Assembly: GCA_965220645.1 (NCBI GenBank)
Contig: OZ244836.1
Coordinates: 3,286,001-3,350,000 of the forward strand
Direction of reading: 5' to 3'
Source of the DNA: Aldehydirespirator sp965220645
Lineage (GTDB): Bacteria > Actinomycetota > Acidimicrobiia > Acidimicrobiales > Aldehydirespiratoraceae
DNA length: 64,000 bases
Part shown: positions 27,200 to 36,069 of the stretch, piece after piece
Layout: every line of letters starts with the position of its first letter
Numbering within the stretch: position 1 is the first letter of the stretch
Translations under genes and position numbers: made by a program
The notes under the pieces: generated by a model
Database searches by the model: none
What the model saw: only the letters and a program-made list of their open reading frames with translations
Told to the model about the DNA's origin: nothing

Positions 27200-27907
27200 G
27201 TGGCAACCGAACCGCTCATCGGCATCACGGGTCGGCCCAAGACCGCCGGCGAACTCAACATGAAGCCCGAGACGTTCCGGGACTTGAACTTGGACGTGTA
27301 CTACTGCGATTACGCCCGCGGCGTCATCGCCGCGGGAGGCTTGCCGGTCTTTCTGCCCGGCAGCGCGGACCCGGCCCGATACGCGGACCGCCTCGACGGG
27401 CTGCTGCTGACCGGCGGAACCGACGTCGATCCAGCCCGCTACGGCCAGGTGCCGTGCGCCGAGCTGTACACGCTCGAGCCGGACCGCGACGCGTTCGAGA
27501 TCGCCCTGCTCGACGGTGCGGCCGACGCCAGAAAGCCAGTCCTCGGCATCTGCCGGGGAATCCAGGTGCTGAACGTGCACGGCGGAGGCACGCTGCACCA
27601 GCACGTCGCCCCCCACGCCTGCCACGATCAGCCCCCCAACTCGATCATCCACCGGGTCGATCTCACCGAGGGCTCGCTGGCCGCGTCGCTGTACGGCCCG
27701 TCGATCCGGGTCAACTCGCTGCACCACCAGACCATCGACGATCTCGCCGACGGCTACTCCGTGACCGGGCGCAGCGACGACGGCGCCATCGAGGTGATCG
27801 AGTCACGTCACCGGCCGTGGCTGGGGGTGCAGTGGCACCCCGAGCTGATGGACTCCCGCGACCGGGACCCCGTATTCGACTGGCTGGTGCAAGCGGCCTC
27901 GGCTTGA
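27200..27907 (+). CDS. PuuD-type gamma-glutamyl hydrolase (peptidase C26)
   Basis: The 235-residue protein matches gamma-glutamyl-gamma-aminobutyrate hydrolases. The start is PLIGITGRP, followed by LLLTGGTDVDPARYG, the nucleophile elbow GICRGIQVLNV (C118), RVNSLHHQ and QWHPELM. It would remove glutamate from gamma-glutamylated amines or acids in the cytosol. The glutamine-synthetase-like gene nearby could make such conjugates. The GTG start follows TACACT by seven bases. Confidence 0.88.
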   Translation: MATEPLIGITGRPKTAGELNMKPETFRDLNLDVYYCDYARGVIAAGGLPVFLPGSADPARYADRLDGLLLTGGTDVDPARYGQVPCAELYTLEPDRDAFEIALLDGAADARKPVLGICRGIQVLNVHGGGTLHQHVAPHACHDQPPNSIIHRVDLTEGSLAASLYGPSIRVNSLHHQTIDDLADGYSVTGRSDDGAIEVIESRHRPWLGVQWHPELMDSRDRDPVFDWLVQAASA

Positions 27908-27928
27908 CCGAGCCCCAGAGGTACTCCG

Positions 27929-29308
27929 TCAGAAGGCGGTGCGCTCCACGTGACCGCCGAAGCCGATGGTGCCTGACACGCCGGCCGCGGAGCCCAGTCG
28001 GCGCAGCGACTCGGTGTGGCACGACGGCGACGGGGTGTAGGCCACCGGCAGGCGCTTGACGCCGCCGATGAAGTTGGAGCGCAGGTAGTCGGGCTGGCCG
28101 TCGAGGCGGATGTCGGGCATCCGCCGGGCGATCTCCCGGAAAGTCAGGCGAATCTCCATCTTGGCCAGGCTGGTACCCAGGCAGTAGTGCGGACCGCCCC
28201 CGCCGAAGCCGACGTGGTCGTTCGGCGTGCGCTCGATGTCGAAGCGCCACGGATCCTCGAAGGCGCGCGGGTCGCGGTTGGCGGCCACGTGCCACATCAG
28301 CACCTTGTCGCCCGCGGCTATCTTCACGCCGCCGATCTCGTAGTCGGACAAGGCTTGGCGGCGGAAGTACATGACCGGGGTGGCCCAGCGCACGATCTCC
28401 TCCACCGCGGTCTCCATGTAGCGGTCGGGGTCGGCTGTGAACTTCTCCCACTGGTCACCGAAGTCGAAGAAGGCCATCATCCCCCTGGTGATCGAGTTGC
28501 GGGTGGTCTCATTGCCGGCCACGCACAGGATCAGGAAGAACATGTCGAACTCGAGCTCGGTGAGAGCCTCGCCGTCGATGTCGGCCGACAGCAGCGTGGT
28601 GACGATGTCGTCGGCGGGCGTGTTGCGGCGGTCCATCTGAAGCTGGTGGGAGTAGCCGAACAGCTCGGCCGCAGCCTGGAGGATGTCATCGCGGCTCTTG
28701 ACGAACTCGGGGTCCTCGCTGCCGATCATGGCGTTGGTCCAGTCGAACACCTTGGCGCGATCCTCGATGGGTATGCCCATCATCTCGGCGATGGCCTGCA
28801 GGGGCAGCTCGGCCGAGATGTCGCGCACGAAGTCGCAGCGGCCCTTCTCCACCACCTGGTCGAGGATGATGTCGGTGCGGTTCTGGAGGTAGTCCTCGAG
28901 CAGGCTGATCATGCGAGGCGTGAAGCCCCGGTTGACCAGCTTGCGATATCGGGTGTGGCGGGGCGCGTCCATATCGATCAGCGTGTGGCCGATCGAGATG
29001 CCCGTCTCCCCCTCTCGCTGATCGGGATCGCGCATCTGCGTGCCGCTGTGGCCGGACGAGAAGACATCGGCCCGGCGGTTCACCTCCTTGAGGTGTGCCT
29101 GGCGGGTGATGGCCCAGTAGCCGGAACCCTTGTCCCCCTCATCCACCCAGTGGATGCCGGGGTCGATCTCACGCAGGCGCGCCAGTGCCTCGTGGTGCTC
29201 CTGGCGCTGGAACATGTCGAAGTCCCACAGGTCCACGCCCGAGGCGGGGCATCGCCCTGCTCCGTGGTCGATGGGACAACCGTTCAGTTGCTCTTCAGTG
29301 ATCGTCAT
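27929..29308 (-). CDS. Cytochrome P450, CYP125/CYP142-like
   Basis: The 459-residue P450 has the I-helix AGNETTRNSITRGMMAF, the EEIVRWATPV segment with ExxR, and the haem motif FGGGGPHYCLG. These blocks are very close to CYP125, the actinobacterial steroid C26 (side-chain terminal) hydroxylase. A sterol or long-alkyl substrate is therefore plausible but not shown. I use the ATG at 29308 (TITEEQL); a GTG five codons upstream is possible. The region before it holds a palindromic operator array. Confidence 0.9.
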   Translation of the reverse strand: MTITEEQLNGCPIDHGAGRCPASGVDLWDFDMFQRQEHHEALARLREIDPGIHWVDEGDKGSGYWAITRQAHLKEVNRRADVFSSGHSGTQMRDPDQREGETGISIGHTLIDMDAPRHTRYRKLVNRGFTPRMISLLEDYLQNRTDIILDQVVEKGRCDFVRDISAELPLQAIAEMMGIPIEDRAKVFDWTNAMIGSEDPEFVKSRDDILQAAAELFGYSHQLQMDRRNTPADDIVTTLLSADIDGEALTELEFDMFFLILCVAGNETTRNSITRGMMAFFDFGDQWEKFTADPDRYMETAVEEIVRWATPVMYFRRQALSDYEIGGVKIAAGDKVLMWHVAANRDPRAFEDPWRFDIERTPNDHVGFGGGGPHYCLGTSLAKMEIRLTFREIARRMPDIRLDGQPDYLRSNFIGGVKRLPVAYTPSPSCHTESLRRLGSAAGVSGTIGFGGHVERTAF

Positions 29309-29379
29309 GCTCGCACCTTGCACTCCGGGGCTCGAGAACTTGCACCAGCCACGTGCCTTAGACGGCTGATACCACCGTC

Positions 29380-29426
29380 TACCTTCCTGGGCTACCTTCC
29401 TAGGAAGTTACCTTACTGGGAAGATA
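29380..29426. promoter_or_regulatory. Operator array upstream of the CYP125-like gene
   Basis: TACCTTCC or a close variant occurs at 29380, 29393 and 29409. The second copy forms a perfect 12-bp palindrome CTTCCTAGGAAG (29396-29407), extending imperfectly to 18 bp. The third forms an imperfect palindrome centred 16 bp further on. It looks like a multi-site repressor operator between the P450 gene and the citrate synthase end. It is not the KstR consensus. Confidence 0.55.
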
Positions 29427-29453
29427 CCTCAGGTGGAAGGGCGGCGCAACCCA

Positions 29454-30560
29454 TCAGGATCGAAGCGGCTCCGGGCCGACGTAGCGGGCGCTGGGGCGCA
29501 GGATCTTGCCCGCGTCGACCTGCTCGAGCACATGGGCGCTCCACCCGATCGTCCTGCTCACGGCGAACGTCGGCGTGAACATGTCTCTCGGCAGGCCAGC
29601 CAGCTCCAGCACCACCGCGGCCCAGTACTCGACGTTGGTGACGATGCGATGATCGGGCCGCCACTCGGCAAGCACTCGCAGGATCTCCGTCTCGATCGCG
29701 GCAGCCCGGTCAACGAGGTCTCCACCGAGAGCCTCCGCCGCGGCCCGCAGGACCACGCCCCTGGGGTCGGCGGCCCGGTAGACGGCGTGGCCGAAGCCCA
29801 TGATCTTGTGGCCCGCCTCCAGGCGGGTCCGCACCCAGGCCGCGACCCGTTCGGGCTCGCCGATGCCTTCGATCATCTCGATGGCCCGTATCGGGGCTCC
29901 GCCATGGAGCGGACCGGTGAGCGCCCCCACCCCGGCCACGAGCGAGCCGGCCATGTCGGCGCCGGTGCTGGCCACCACCCGGCTGGTGAACGTCGACGCG
30001 TTGAAGCCATGGTCCAGGGTGGCCACCAGGTACTGCTCCACAGCTCGGGCTGCCGCCGGGGCGGGCCGGACACCGGTGGTCATGCGCAAGTAGTCCTCGC
30101 AGTGCGAGAGCCCGGCGTCGGGATCCACCGCGGCAAGACCCTGCCGGCAGCGATGATGGCGCGCCAGCACCGTTGGCACGACGGCGGCCAGCCGCAGGGC
30201 GTCGTCCCGGCGCTGCGAGGCGTTGCGATCGAGCAACGGGCCCCGATCCTCGAGGGCCGCTACCGCGAGCAGGCCCACTCGCAGCACTGCCATGGGATCG
30301 GGCAGCCGAGCGGCGGCTCCGTCCACGATCTCCGCGGCCTCTTCGGGCAGCGTCCGGATGGGGCCGCCGTCGATGGCGGCAACGTCAGGCGGTAGCGCCC
30401 CGTCGATCTGCAGGGTCCAGACATCCTCCAGCGTGCGCGTGCGGGCCAACTCGGCCGCGTTGTGCTGGCGGTAGTGGTAGAAGCCCTCCTCGCCCCGCAC
30501 CGCACCGAGCACCGTGTCGGCGACGGCGAGGCCCTTCAGTCCCGGCGGTGCGATCTGCAC
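29454..30560 (-). CDS. Citrate/2-methylcitrate synthase family
   Basis: The 368-residue enzyme is of the short citrate synthase type. It condenses acetyl-CoA or propionyl-CoA with oxaloacetate. The motifs are LDHGFNASTFTSRV, GALTGPLHGGA and GFGHAVYR, the last two carrying the catalytic histidines; NVEYW and GWSAH complete the C-terminal domain. Sequence alone does not separate citrate from methylcitrate synthase. The GTG at 30560 has AAGGAG about nine bases before it. Confidence 0.88.
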   Translation of the reverse strand: MQIAPPGLKGLAVADTVLGAVRGEEGFYHYRQHNAAELARTRTLEDVWTLQIDGALPPDVAAIDGGPIRTLPEEAAEIVDGAAARLPDPMAVLRVGLLAVAALEDRGPLLDRNASQRRDDALRLAAVVPTVLARHHRCRQGLAAVDPDAGLSHCEDYLRMTTGVRPAPAAARAVEQYLVATLDHGFNASTFTSRVVASTGADMAGSLVAGVGALTGPLHGGAPIRAIEMIEGIGEPERVAAWVRTRLEAGHKIMGFGHAVYRAADPRGVVLRAAAEALGGDLVDRAAAIETEILRVLAEWRPDHRIVTNVEYWAAVVLELAGLPRDMFTPTFAVSRTIGWSAHVLEQVDAGKILRPSARYVGPEPLRS

Positions 30561-30652
30561 GGCTGCTGCTCCTTCGTCTAGGCGAGTTCCCGCCTACCAA
30601 GCTCGACGCGGCTGTTCAGGCACTGAAACATGGCGCGGCCAGAAAATCGGGC

Positions 30653-30677
30653 CATTGTTGCGATTCCGGCAACAGTG
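30653..30677 (-). terminator. Hairpin after the 31.9-kb luciferase-like gene
   Basis: CATTGTTGC (30653-30661) and GCAACAGTG (30669-30677) form a nine-base stem with one G-T pair and a seven-base loop. It begins 13 bases past the stop of the gene ending at 30690 and is followed on that strand by GATTTTC a little further on. It may terminate that gene. Confidence 0.4.
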
Positions 30678-30689
30678 CCGCGATTTGAG

Positions 30690-31937
30690 TCAGTTGATCG
30701 TGCTGGCCGGGACCTCGGCGTGCACCGCGGATGCCTCCACTACCGAGATCTCGTGGCGCTCTAGGGGGCGCATCAACTTCTTGCGGGCCAGAGCCTTCTC
30801 GATGTAGGGCGCCAGCTCCTCGGCCTTGGCCGCCTCACGCTCGGCTCGGCCAGAGGCGAACTCGCCCAGCACATCGGATCCGAACAGGCGCAAACTGTCG
30901 CAGATGTCGGAGTGGCGGTTCTTGCCGCCCTGCTGCAGGAAGATCACGTGGTCGATGCCGGCGTCTTCGGCCTCCTTGAGCCAGCGGACCGCGTCGGCGG
31001 GAGTGCCGATGGTGTCGGCATAGTCGTCGCCGGCGTCGAGCGCGGCGGCCACCGCGTCCTCGAGCGCCGAGCCCCGCTGAGCCTCGTAGCGGTCCCAGAT
31101 GTCGCTGTGGCCCGGGATCGTGTGGTGCACCACCAACTGGCGCAGCGCGTAGGCGAAGAAGTGGAACCCGTCGAAGCCTCGCCGGATGGCTTCGGCCCGG
31201 TCCTCGTGCAACGAGAACCCGGTGACCACCGCGATGTTGGCGTTGACGCTGTGGCCGAGCGGCACGCACTCGTCGCTGCGGATGATGTCGTAGTACACGT
31301 CGGCCCAGTGGCGGGCCTCGGCCGGATCGACGAAGGCGAAGGCCAGGGCGCCCAGGCCGCTACGGGCGGCCAACTCGATGGTGGAGCGGTTGGTGCAAGC
31401 AATCCACATTGGCGGGTGGGGCTTCTGGGCGGGCTTCGGGATGACGTCGCGGCACGGCATCGAGAAGAACTCGCCCTCGAAGCCGGGATAGGGCGACATG
31501 ACCATCATGTTGGCGATCTGCTCGCCCGCTTCGAGGCTCATGGCCCGCTTCTGCTTGGCCGGGATGCCGAACCCGCCGAGTTCCAGCCGGGTGGCACCCT
31601 CACCGATGCCGTACTCGACCCTGCCCCCGGAGATCAGGTCGAGGGTGGCTATGCACTCGGCGGTGCGGGCCGGGTGGTTGTAGGGGGGCGGCGCCTGGCG
31701 GATGCCGTGGCCGAGGCGGATGCGCTTGGTACGGGCCGCACAGGCCGACAGGAACACTTCGGGGGCCGAGCAGTGCGAGTATTCCTCCAAGAAGTGGTGC
31801 TCGACCGCCCAGGCCACGTCGATGCCGACCTCGTCCGCGACCTCGACCTGCTCCAGGGCCTCGGCCATCAGCCGCTCCTCGGAGCCCGCGGTCCAGGGAC
31901 GGGGCATCTGGAGTTCGTAGAAGACGCCGAACCGCAC
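30690..31937 (-). CDS. Luciferase-like flavin-dependent oxidoreductase
   Basis: The 415-residue protein starts like the luciferase family (RFGVFYELQMPRPW), with AWAVEHHFLEEYSHCSAPEV, RIRLGHGIRQAP and the GRVEYGIGEGATRLE block. It is the two-subunit-luciferase-like or alkane-monooxygenase-like branch, which uses reduced flavin. GTG at 31937 follows TAGGTT by eight bases. It is 53 bases downstream of the TauD-like gene on the same strand and may be co-transcribed. Substrate unknown. Confidence 0.87.
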   Translation of the reverse strand: MRFGVFYELQMPRPWTAGSEERLMAEALEQVEVADEVGIDVAWAVEHHFLEEYSHCSAPEVFLSACAARTKRIRLGHGIRQAPPPYNHPARTAECIATLDLISGGRVEYGIGEGATRLELGGFGIPAKQKRAMSLEAGEQIANMMVMSPYPGFEGEFFSMPCRDVIPKPAQKPHPPMWIACTNRSTIELAARSGLGALAFAFVDPAEARHWADVYYDIIRSDECVPLGHSVNANIAVVTGFSLHEDRAEAIRRGFDGFHFFAYALRQLVVHHTIPGHSDIWDRYEAQRGSALEDAVAAALDAGDDYADTIGTPADAVRWLKEAEDAGIDHVIFLQQGGKNRHSDICDSLRLFGSDVLGEFASGRAEREAAKAEELAPYIEKALARKKLMRPLERHEISVVEASAVHAEVPASTIN

Positions 31938-31990
31938 GGCCGGTCAACCTATCCCCAGAGTCGCACGCCGCCGCAGGGGGGTGAGTGGGC

Positions 31991-32881
31991 TCAGAACTCG
32001 AATCCCGCCATGCCGTAGTAGCCGCTGGCGGCGGTCTTGTCGCTGCGGTTGCGGTCCCACCTCGGCGCATCGTCCGGCGCCTGAGGGTCATCGCCCAGCA
32101 CCGTCAACCGGTGCAGGATCCGGGTGCTGTCGGTGTCGTCGACTATGGAGTGCAGCGTGACCCGCTCGTCCCACAGAGCCACATCGCCGGGCGACCAGCG
32201 CCAGCGGCAGCTGAACTTGACCTGCTCCTGCCAGCGGTACAGGAAGCCCAGCAGGGCCTGGCTCTCGGGCCGGGACAGCTGCGGGATGCGCCGGCCGTGC
32301 TGCTTGTTGACGTACAGGCTGCGGCGGCCGGTGCCGGGATGGGTCCTCACCACCGGGTGCTCGGCTCGTAGCGACCCCTGCTTGCCGTCGTCGTGGATGC
32401 AGGTGAGACCGGCCAGGAAGGCTTGCATCGGGGCGGACAGCGAGTCGTGCACCTCGTAGCAGTTGATCCACATCGTGTCGCCCCCGGCGGGCGGGCACTG
32501 AACCATGTGCAGAAGCGCGGCGATCGGGGGGTGCTCGCTGTAGGTCACATCGGTGTGCCAGATGTCGGCTTTGGGGGTGGCCGACGTGTCGAGCACGCAC
32601 ACCTCAGGGGTGTTGTCGTCGACCTTCTCGATGTAGGGGTGCACCTCGAGCTCCCCGAACAGCGCGCCGATGTCTCGCAGTTGCGCAACGGTGGGGTGCA
32701 GGCCCGGCAGGAACAGAACGAGATGGTCATCGAGTGCCTCACGCAGCATGGCCGCCGCCCGCTCGTCGAGACGGGCCGGATCGAGGCCTCGGACTTCGGC
32801 GCCCAGCGCCCCAGCCACCGGGTTGATGTCAACGTCCAGACCGGAATCGAGGCGGGCCGACCGGGACGGTGCGAGGGTCAT
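31991..32881 (-). CDS. TauD/TfdA-family 2-oxoglutarate dioxygenase
   Basis: The 296-residue enzyme has the TauD fold. The iron-binding HxD is in WHTDVTYSEHPP and the distal histidine is in VTLHSIVDD; an arginine (STRILHR) follows for the 2-oxoglutarate carboxylate. It would hydroxylate a small organic acid or sulfonate. The substrate is uncertain, as TauD relatives are diverse. TACCCT ends eight bases before the ATG, suggesting a leaderless message. Confidence 0.87.
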   Translation of the reverse strand: MTLAPSRSARLDSGLDVDINPVAGALGAEVRGLDPARLDERAAAMLREALDDHLVLFLPGLHPTVAQLRDIGALFGELEVHPYIEKVDDNTPEVCVLDTSATPKADIWHTDVTYSEHPPIAALLHMVQCPPAGGDTMWINCYEVHDSLSAPMQAFLAGLTCIHDDGKQGSLRAEHPVVRTHPGTGRRSLYVNKQHGRRIPQLSRPESQALLGFLYRWQEQVKFSCRWRWSPGDVALWDERVTLHSIVDDTDSTRILHRLTVLGDDPQAPDDAPRWDRNRSDKTAASGYYGMAGFEF

Positions 32882-33006
32882 GGCCCGCCAGGGTACCGCC
32901 GGGGAGGCATCCGAGCCGACCGGTGCGGGCGCTACCGTGGCAGCCGCCGGCGCCTCAAGGGGTCGTGCTACACGAGGGGACGTTGCGACATGCCGGACCG
33001 CGGTCC

Positions 33007-33996
33007 ATGACGGTTTCCATCCAAGCGTTCTTGGCCGCCAAGGGACATCTGGTGGCGGACGGGGCCATGGGCACCCAGCTCTTCGCGGTGGGCCTCAGCG
33101 CCGGCGATCCTCCCGAGGCCTGGAACGTGCACCACGCCGAGGAAGTGCGGGCCATACATCGGGCCTACCTGCGGGCCGGAGCAGACCTGGTGGTGACCAA
33201 CAGCTTCGGCGGCACCCGGTTCCGCCTAGCCCTGCACAGCCTCCAAGACGAGGTCGCGGAGTTGAGTGAGGCTGCGGCCCGGAACGCCCGGATCGAGGCC
33301 GACGCCGAGGCTGAGAGGACCGGCCGCCCGGTGCTGGTGGCCGGCTCGATGGGTCCCACCGGTGAGCTGCTAGAGCCGATGGGCAACATGTCGGCGGCGG
33401 CGTGCGAGGCCGCGTTCGCCGAGCAGGCCGCCGGTTTGGCCGCTGGGGGCGCGGATGTGCTGTGGATCGAGACCATGAGCGACCTCGACGAGGTGGAGGC
33501 CGCGGTGCGAGGGGCCCGGTCGGCGTGCGACCTTGGTGTGGCCGCAACCATGAGCTTCGACACGGCCGGGCACACCATGATGGGCGTCACCGGCACCGAG
33601 CTGGCCGAGCGGCTGGGCGAACTGGGCCTGGCCGCCATAGGGGCCAACTGCGGCAACAACGTCGCCGACACCGAAGCGGCCGTGATCGCTGTGGCCGCAG
33701 CGTCGACCGGAACACCGGTGATCTCCAAGCCCAATGCGGGTGTGCCGGTGTGGAGCGGCGATGCGCTCGTCTACGACGGCACCCCCGAGGTGCTGGCCGC
33801 CCACGCCCACCGGGCCCGCAGCGCCGGAGTGGCCGTGATCGGCAGCTGCTGCGGGAGCACCCCCGCCCACACCGCCAAGATCGTCGCAGTGCTGCGAGGC
33901 GACGAGCCTCCGCCCGACATCGAGTCGGGTCCCCCGTCAACCTCCAGAACCGAGGACCGCCTAGCCCGCCGCCGCACCCGCCGCCGGGCCGGCTAG
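33007..33996 (+). CDS. Homocysteine S-methyltransferase family protein
   Basis: The 329-residue protein has the zinc-dependent homocysteine methyltransferase barrel. It begins with VADGAMGTQL and has VTNSFGG, AGSMGPTGELLEP and the zinc cysteines C215 (GANCGNN) and C281-C282 (GSCCG). It resembles the N-terminal module of MetH or a stand-alone betaine- or methylcorrinoid-dependent enzyme. The methyl donor is unknown. The last 25 residues are Arg/Ser/Pro-rich and poorly conserved. It is divergent from the TauD-like gene; the ATG at 33007 was chosen over in-frame starts lying inside that gene. Confidence 0.87.
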   Translation: MTVSIQAFLAAKGHLVADGAMGTQLFAVGLSAGDPPEAWNVHHAEEVRAIHRAYLRAGADLVVTNSFGGTRFRLALHSLQDEVAELSEAAARNARIEADAEAERTGRPVLVAGSMGPTGELLEPMGNMSAAACEAAFAEQAAGLAAGGADVLWIETMSDLDEVEAAVRGARSACDLGVAATMSFDTAGHTMMGVTGTELAERLGELGLAAIGANCGNNVADTEAAVIAVAAASTGTPVISKPNAGVPVWSGDALVYDGTPEVLAAHAHRARSAGVAVIGSCCGSTPAHTAKIVAVLRGDEPPPDIESGPPSTSRTEDRLARRRTRRRAG

Positions 33997-34008
33997 GCGT
34001 GCTTGGAA

Positions 34009-35547
34009 TCAGTGGCGGAACTGGCGCTCTCCGGTGAAGAGCATGGCCAGGTCGCGCTCGTCGGCGGCGGCGATCACCGCCGCGTCGTTGACTGAGCCGC
34101 CGGGCTGAACCACGACGGCAGCGCCCGCGTCGGCGGCAGCGTGAATGCCATCGGCGAACGGGTAGAAGCCGTCGCTGGCACAAGCGCCGCCCGCCGCTCT
34201 GCCCGCGGCCTTGGTCGCGGCCAACTGGCCGGCTTCGACCCTGTTCTGCTGGCCGGCGCCGATTCCCCAGGCGGTCTCGTCGCGGGCCAGCACCACCGCG
34301 TTGGAACTCGTGTGGGCGCACACCCGCCAGGCGAATACCGCGTCGGCCATCTCGGCGTCGGTGGGTCTCCGGGCCGTGACCACCTGCCAGTCGGCGGGGT
34401 CGGCTTCCAGCCGGCGGGACGTCTGCACCAGGAACTCGCCGGCCAGTCCGCCGAGGGTTCGCACCTCCCACGGCGGCTCGTCGATGCGACCCTCCGGTGC
34501 TTCCAGCAGGCGGGTGTTGGCCCGGCGGGCGGCTAGGCGCTCAACCACGCCCTCCGCAAATCCGGGGGCGATCACCACGTCGGCCTGGGCCGCGGCGACC
34601 ATCGCTTCGGCCGTGGCCTCGTCGATCACGGTGCTGACCGCGACCACGCCGCCGAAGGCGCTGCGGGGATCGCAGTCGAAGGCTCTGGAGTAGGCGGTAG
34701 CCAGATCGTCGGCAACGGCTGCACCGCACGGGTTGGCGTGCTTGACGATCACCGCGGCGGGCCGGTCGCCCAGGTCGTGGGCCAGGCGCCAGGCCGCCTC
34801 GGCGTCCATCAGGTTCAGGTAGCTCAGCGTCTGGCCGCCATGCTGGACCACGCCGTCGAAGAAGCCGAGCGTCCCCCGGGACCGGTAACGAGCGCCCTGC
34901 TGATGGGGGTTCTCCCCGTAGCGCAGCGTCTCGGCCCGCTCAAGTTCCAGGCGGATCATTGCCGGCAGGTCGGGCTCGTCGGAGCCGCCCTCAGCGTCGA
35001 ACCAGCCGGCGATCGCGGCCTCGTATGCCGCGGTGTGCGCGAACGCCCTGCGGGCCAGGTCGCGCCGGGTGGTTCCTGACAGCCGGCCGCGGCTGCGCAA
35101 CTCGTCCAGCACCGCCGGATAGTCATCCGGATCCACGAGTACGCCCACGTGAGCGTGATTCTTGGCCGCGGCCCTCACCACCGTCGGACCGCCTATGTCG
35201 ATCATCTCGATGCCGGGCGACGCCTCGAACGGATAGAGGTTCGATACCACCAGATCGATCGGGTCAATGCCGTTGGCCTCCAGATCGGCCCGATGGGCGG
35301 GATCGTCCCTGTCGGCCAGGATCCCACCGTGGATGCGAGGATGAAGCGTCACCACCCGGTGCCCCAGCATGACCGGCGAACCCGTGTAGTCGGCCACATC
35401 CACCACCGGCAGCCCCGCGGCCGCGATCGCGTCTGCGGTGCCCCCGCTCGCGATCAGTTCCCAACCAATCTCGACCAGCCCCGCGGCCAACTCGACCACG
35501 CCCGTCTTGTCGTAGACAGAGATCAGCGCCCGCGGTTGTGTACCCAC
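34009..35547 (-). CDS. purH: Bifunctional AICAR formyltransferase/IMP cyclohydrolase
   Basis: This 512-residue enzyme does the last two steps of IMP synthesis in the cytosol. The N-terminal cyclohydrolase (MGS-like) domain begins RALISVYDKTGVVELA and has SGGT and HPRIHGG. The transformylase domain contains YGENPHQ and the catalytic VKHANPCG. I start at GTG 35547 because TAGGCT ends eight bases before it and homology begins right there; a GTG 14 codons upstream would add a non-conserved tail. It is convergent with the methyltransferase gene. Confidence 0.95.
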   Translation of the reverse strand: MGTQPRALISVYDKTGVVELAAGLVEIGWELIASGGTADAIAAAGLPVVDVADYTGSPVMLGHRVVTLHPRIHGGILADRDDPAHRADLEANGIDPIDLVVSNLYPFEASPGIEMIDIGGPTVVRAAAKNHAHVGVLVDPDDYPAVLDELRSRGRLSGTTRRDLARRAFAHTAAYEAAIAGWFDAEGGSDEPDLPAMIRLELERAETLRYGENPHQQGARYRSRGTLGFFDGVVQHGGQTLSYLNLMDAEAAWRLAHDLGDRPAAVIVKHANPCGAAVADDLATAYSRAFDCDPRSAFGGVVAVSTVIDEATAEAMVAAAQADVVIAPGFAEGVVERLAARRANTRLLEAPEGRIDEPPWEVRTLGGLAGEFLVQTSRRLEADPADWQVVTARRPTDAEMADAVFAWRVCAHTSSNAVVLARDETAWGIGAGQQNRVEAGQLAATKAAGRAAGGACASDGFYPFADGIHAAADAGAAVVVQPGGSVNDAAVIAAADERDLAMLFTGERQFRH

Positions 35548-35634
35548 GAGGTCTGAGCCTAGAGGTCCGGCAGTCCGAGACGAGGTCACCGTTCCACAGT
35601 CTCATCATTGTGGCGCAGTTTATATTGAACTCTA

Positions 35635-35662
35635 TTGTAACATCATGGAACATCTGTATAAT
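35635..35662 (+). promoter_or_regulatory. Promoter of the higBA pair
   Basis: A perfect -10 TATAAT (35657-35662) is preceded at 16 bases by TTGTAA (35635-35640). The surrounding 90 bases are much richer in A+T than the rest of the window. It directs transcription into the toxin-antitoxin pair with a leader of about 50 bases. Confidence 0.6.
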
Positions 35663-35719
35663 CATTCGGTGGCCTACGCCGACCGGCCCTTTGCCATCAG
35701 CTGCCCGCTGGAGGAACCA

Positions 35720-36052
35720 GTGGACGTTCTGTTCTCAACTGCGAGACTCCAGGGTCAACTCTCCGATCAGCGGCTGCTCCAGCGGCGGTGGGGTGCGGAG
35801 GGAGCCAGACGCATCACGCTCCGCCTTCAGCAGCTTGGGGCCGCGGATAGTCTCCATGACATGCACCAACTTCCCGGCAGATGCCATGAACTCGTCGGTC
35901 ACCGCGCCGGCGAGCTTGCTGTGGACGTGCACCAGGGCCACCGACTCGTCTTTCGCCCCACGGTCGTGCCTCCGCCGGCGAAGGAGGACGGTGGCCTCGA
36001 TTGGGCTCAGGTCGACAGCGTGACTGTGACCGAAGTCGTTGACTATCACTGA
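35720..36052 (+). CDS. higB: HigB-like toxin (RelE superfamily mRNA interferase)
   Basis: The 110-residue protein fits the HigB killer family: LQQLGAADSLHDMHQLPGRC, LVGHRAGELAVDVHQGHRLV and the terminal EVVDYH. Such toxins cut mRNA on the ribosome. GTG at 35720 has GGAGGA five bases before it and gives the usual family length; an ATG 25 codons upstream lies at the promoter and was rejected. The toxin gene precedes the antitoxin by 17 bases, the order typical of hig loci. The pocket is AT-rich, which suggests horizontal gain. Confidence 0.82.
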   Translation: MDVLFSTARLQGQLSDQRLLQRRWGAEGARRITLRLQQLGAADSLHDMHQLPGRCHELVGHRAGELAVDVHQGHRLVFRPTVVPPPAKEDGGLDWAQVDSVTVTEVVDYH

Positions 36053-36069
36053 TGCACAAGGAGGTTCGA

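Noticed and set aside
30653..30677. Operator of the citrate synthase gene
   Set aside because: The dyad is closer to the end of the upstream gene and has a loop suited to a hairpin, so a terminator is the better reading.
35645..35719. Start of higB at ATG 35645
   Set aside because: That ATG lies upstream of the TATAAT box, so it would not be in the transcript. GTG 35720 has a strong ribosome site and gives the family length.
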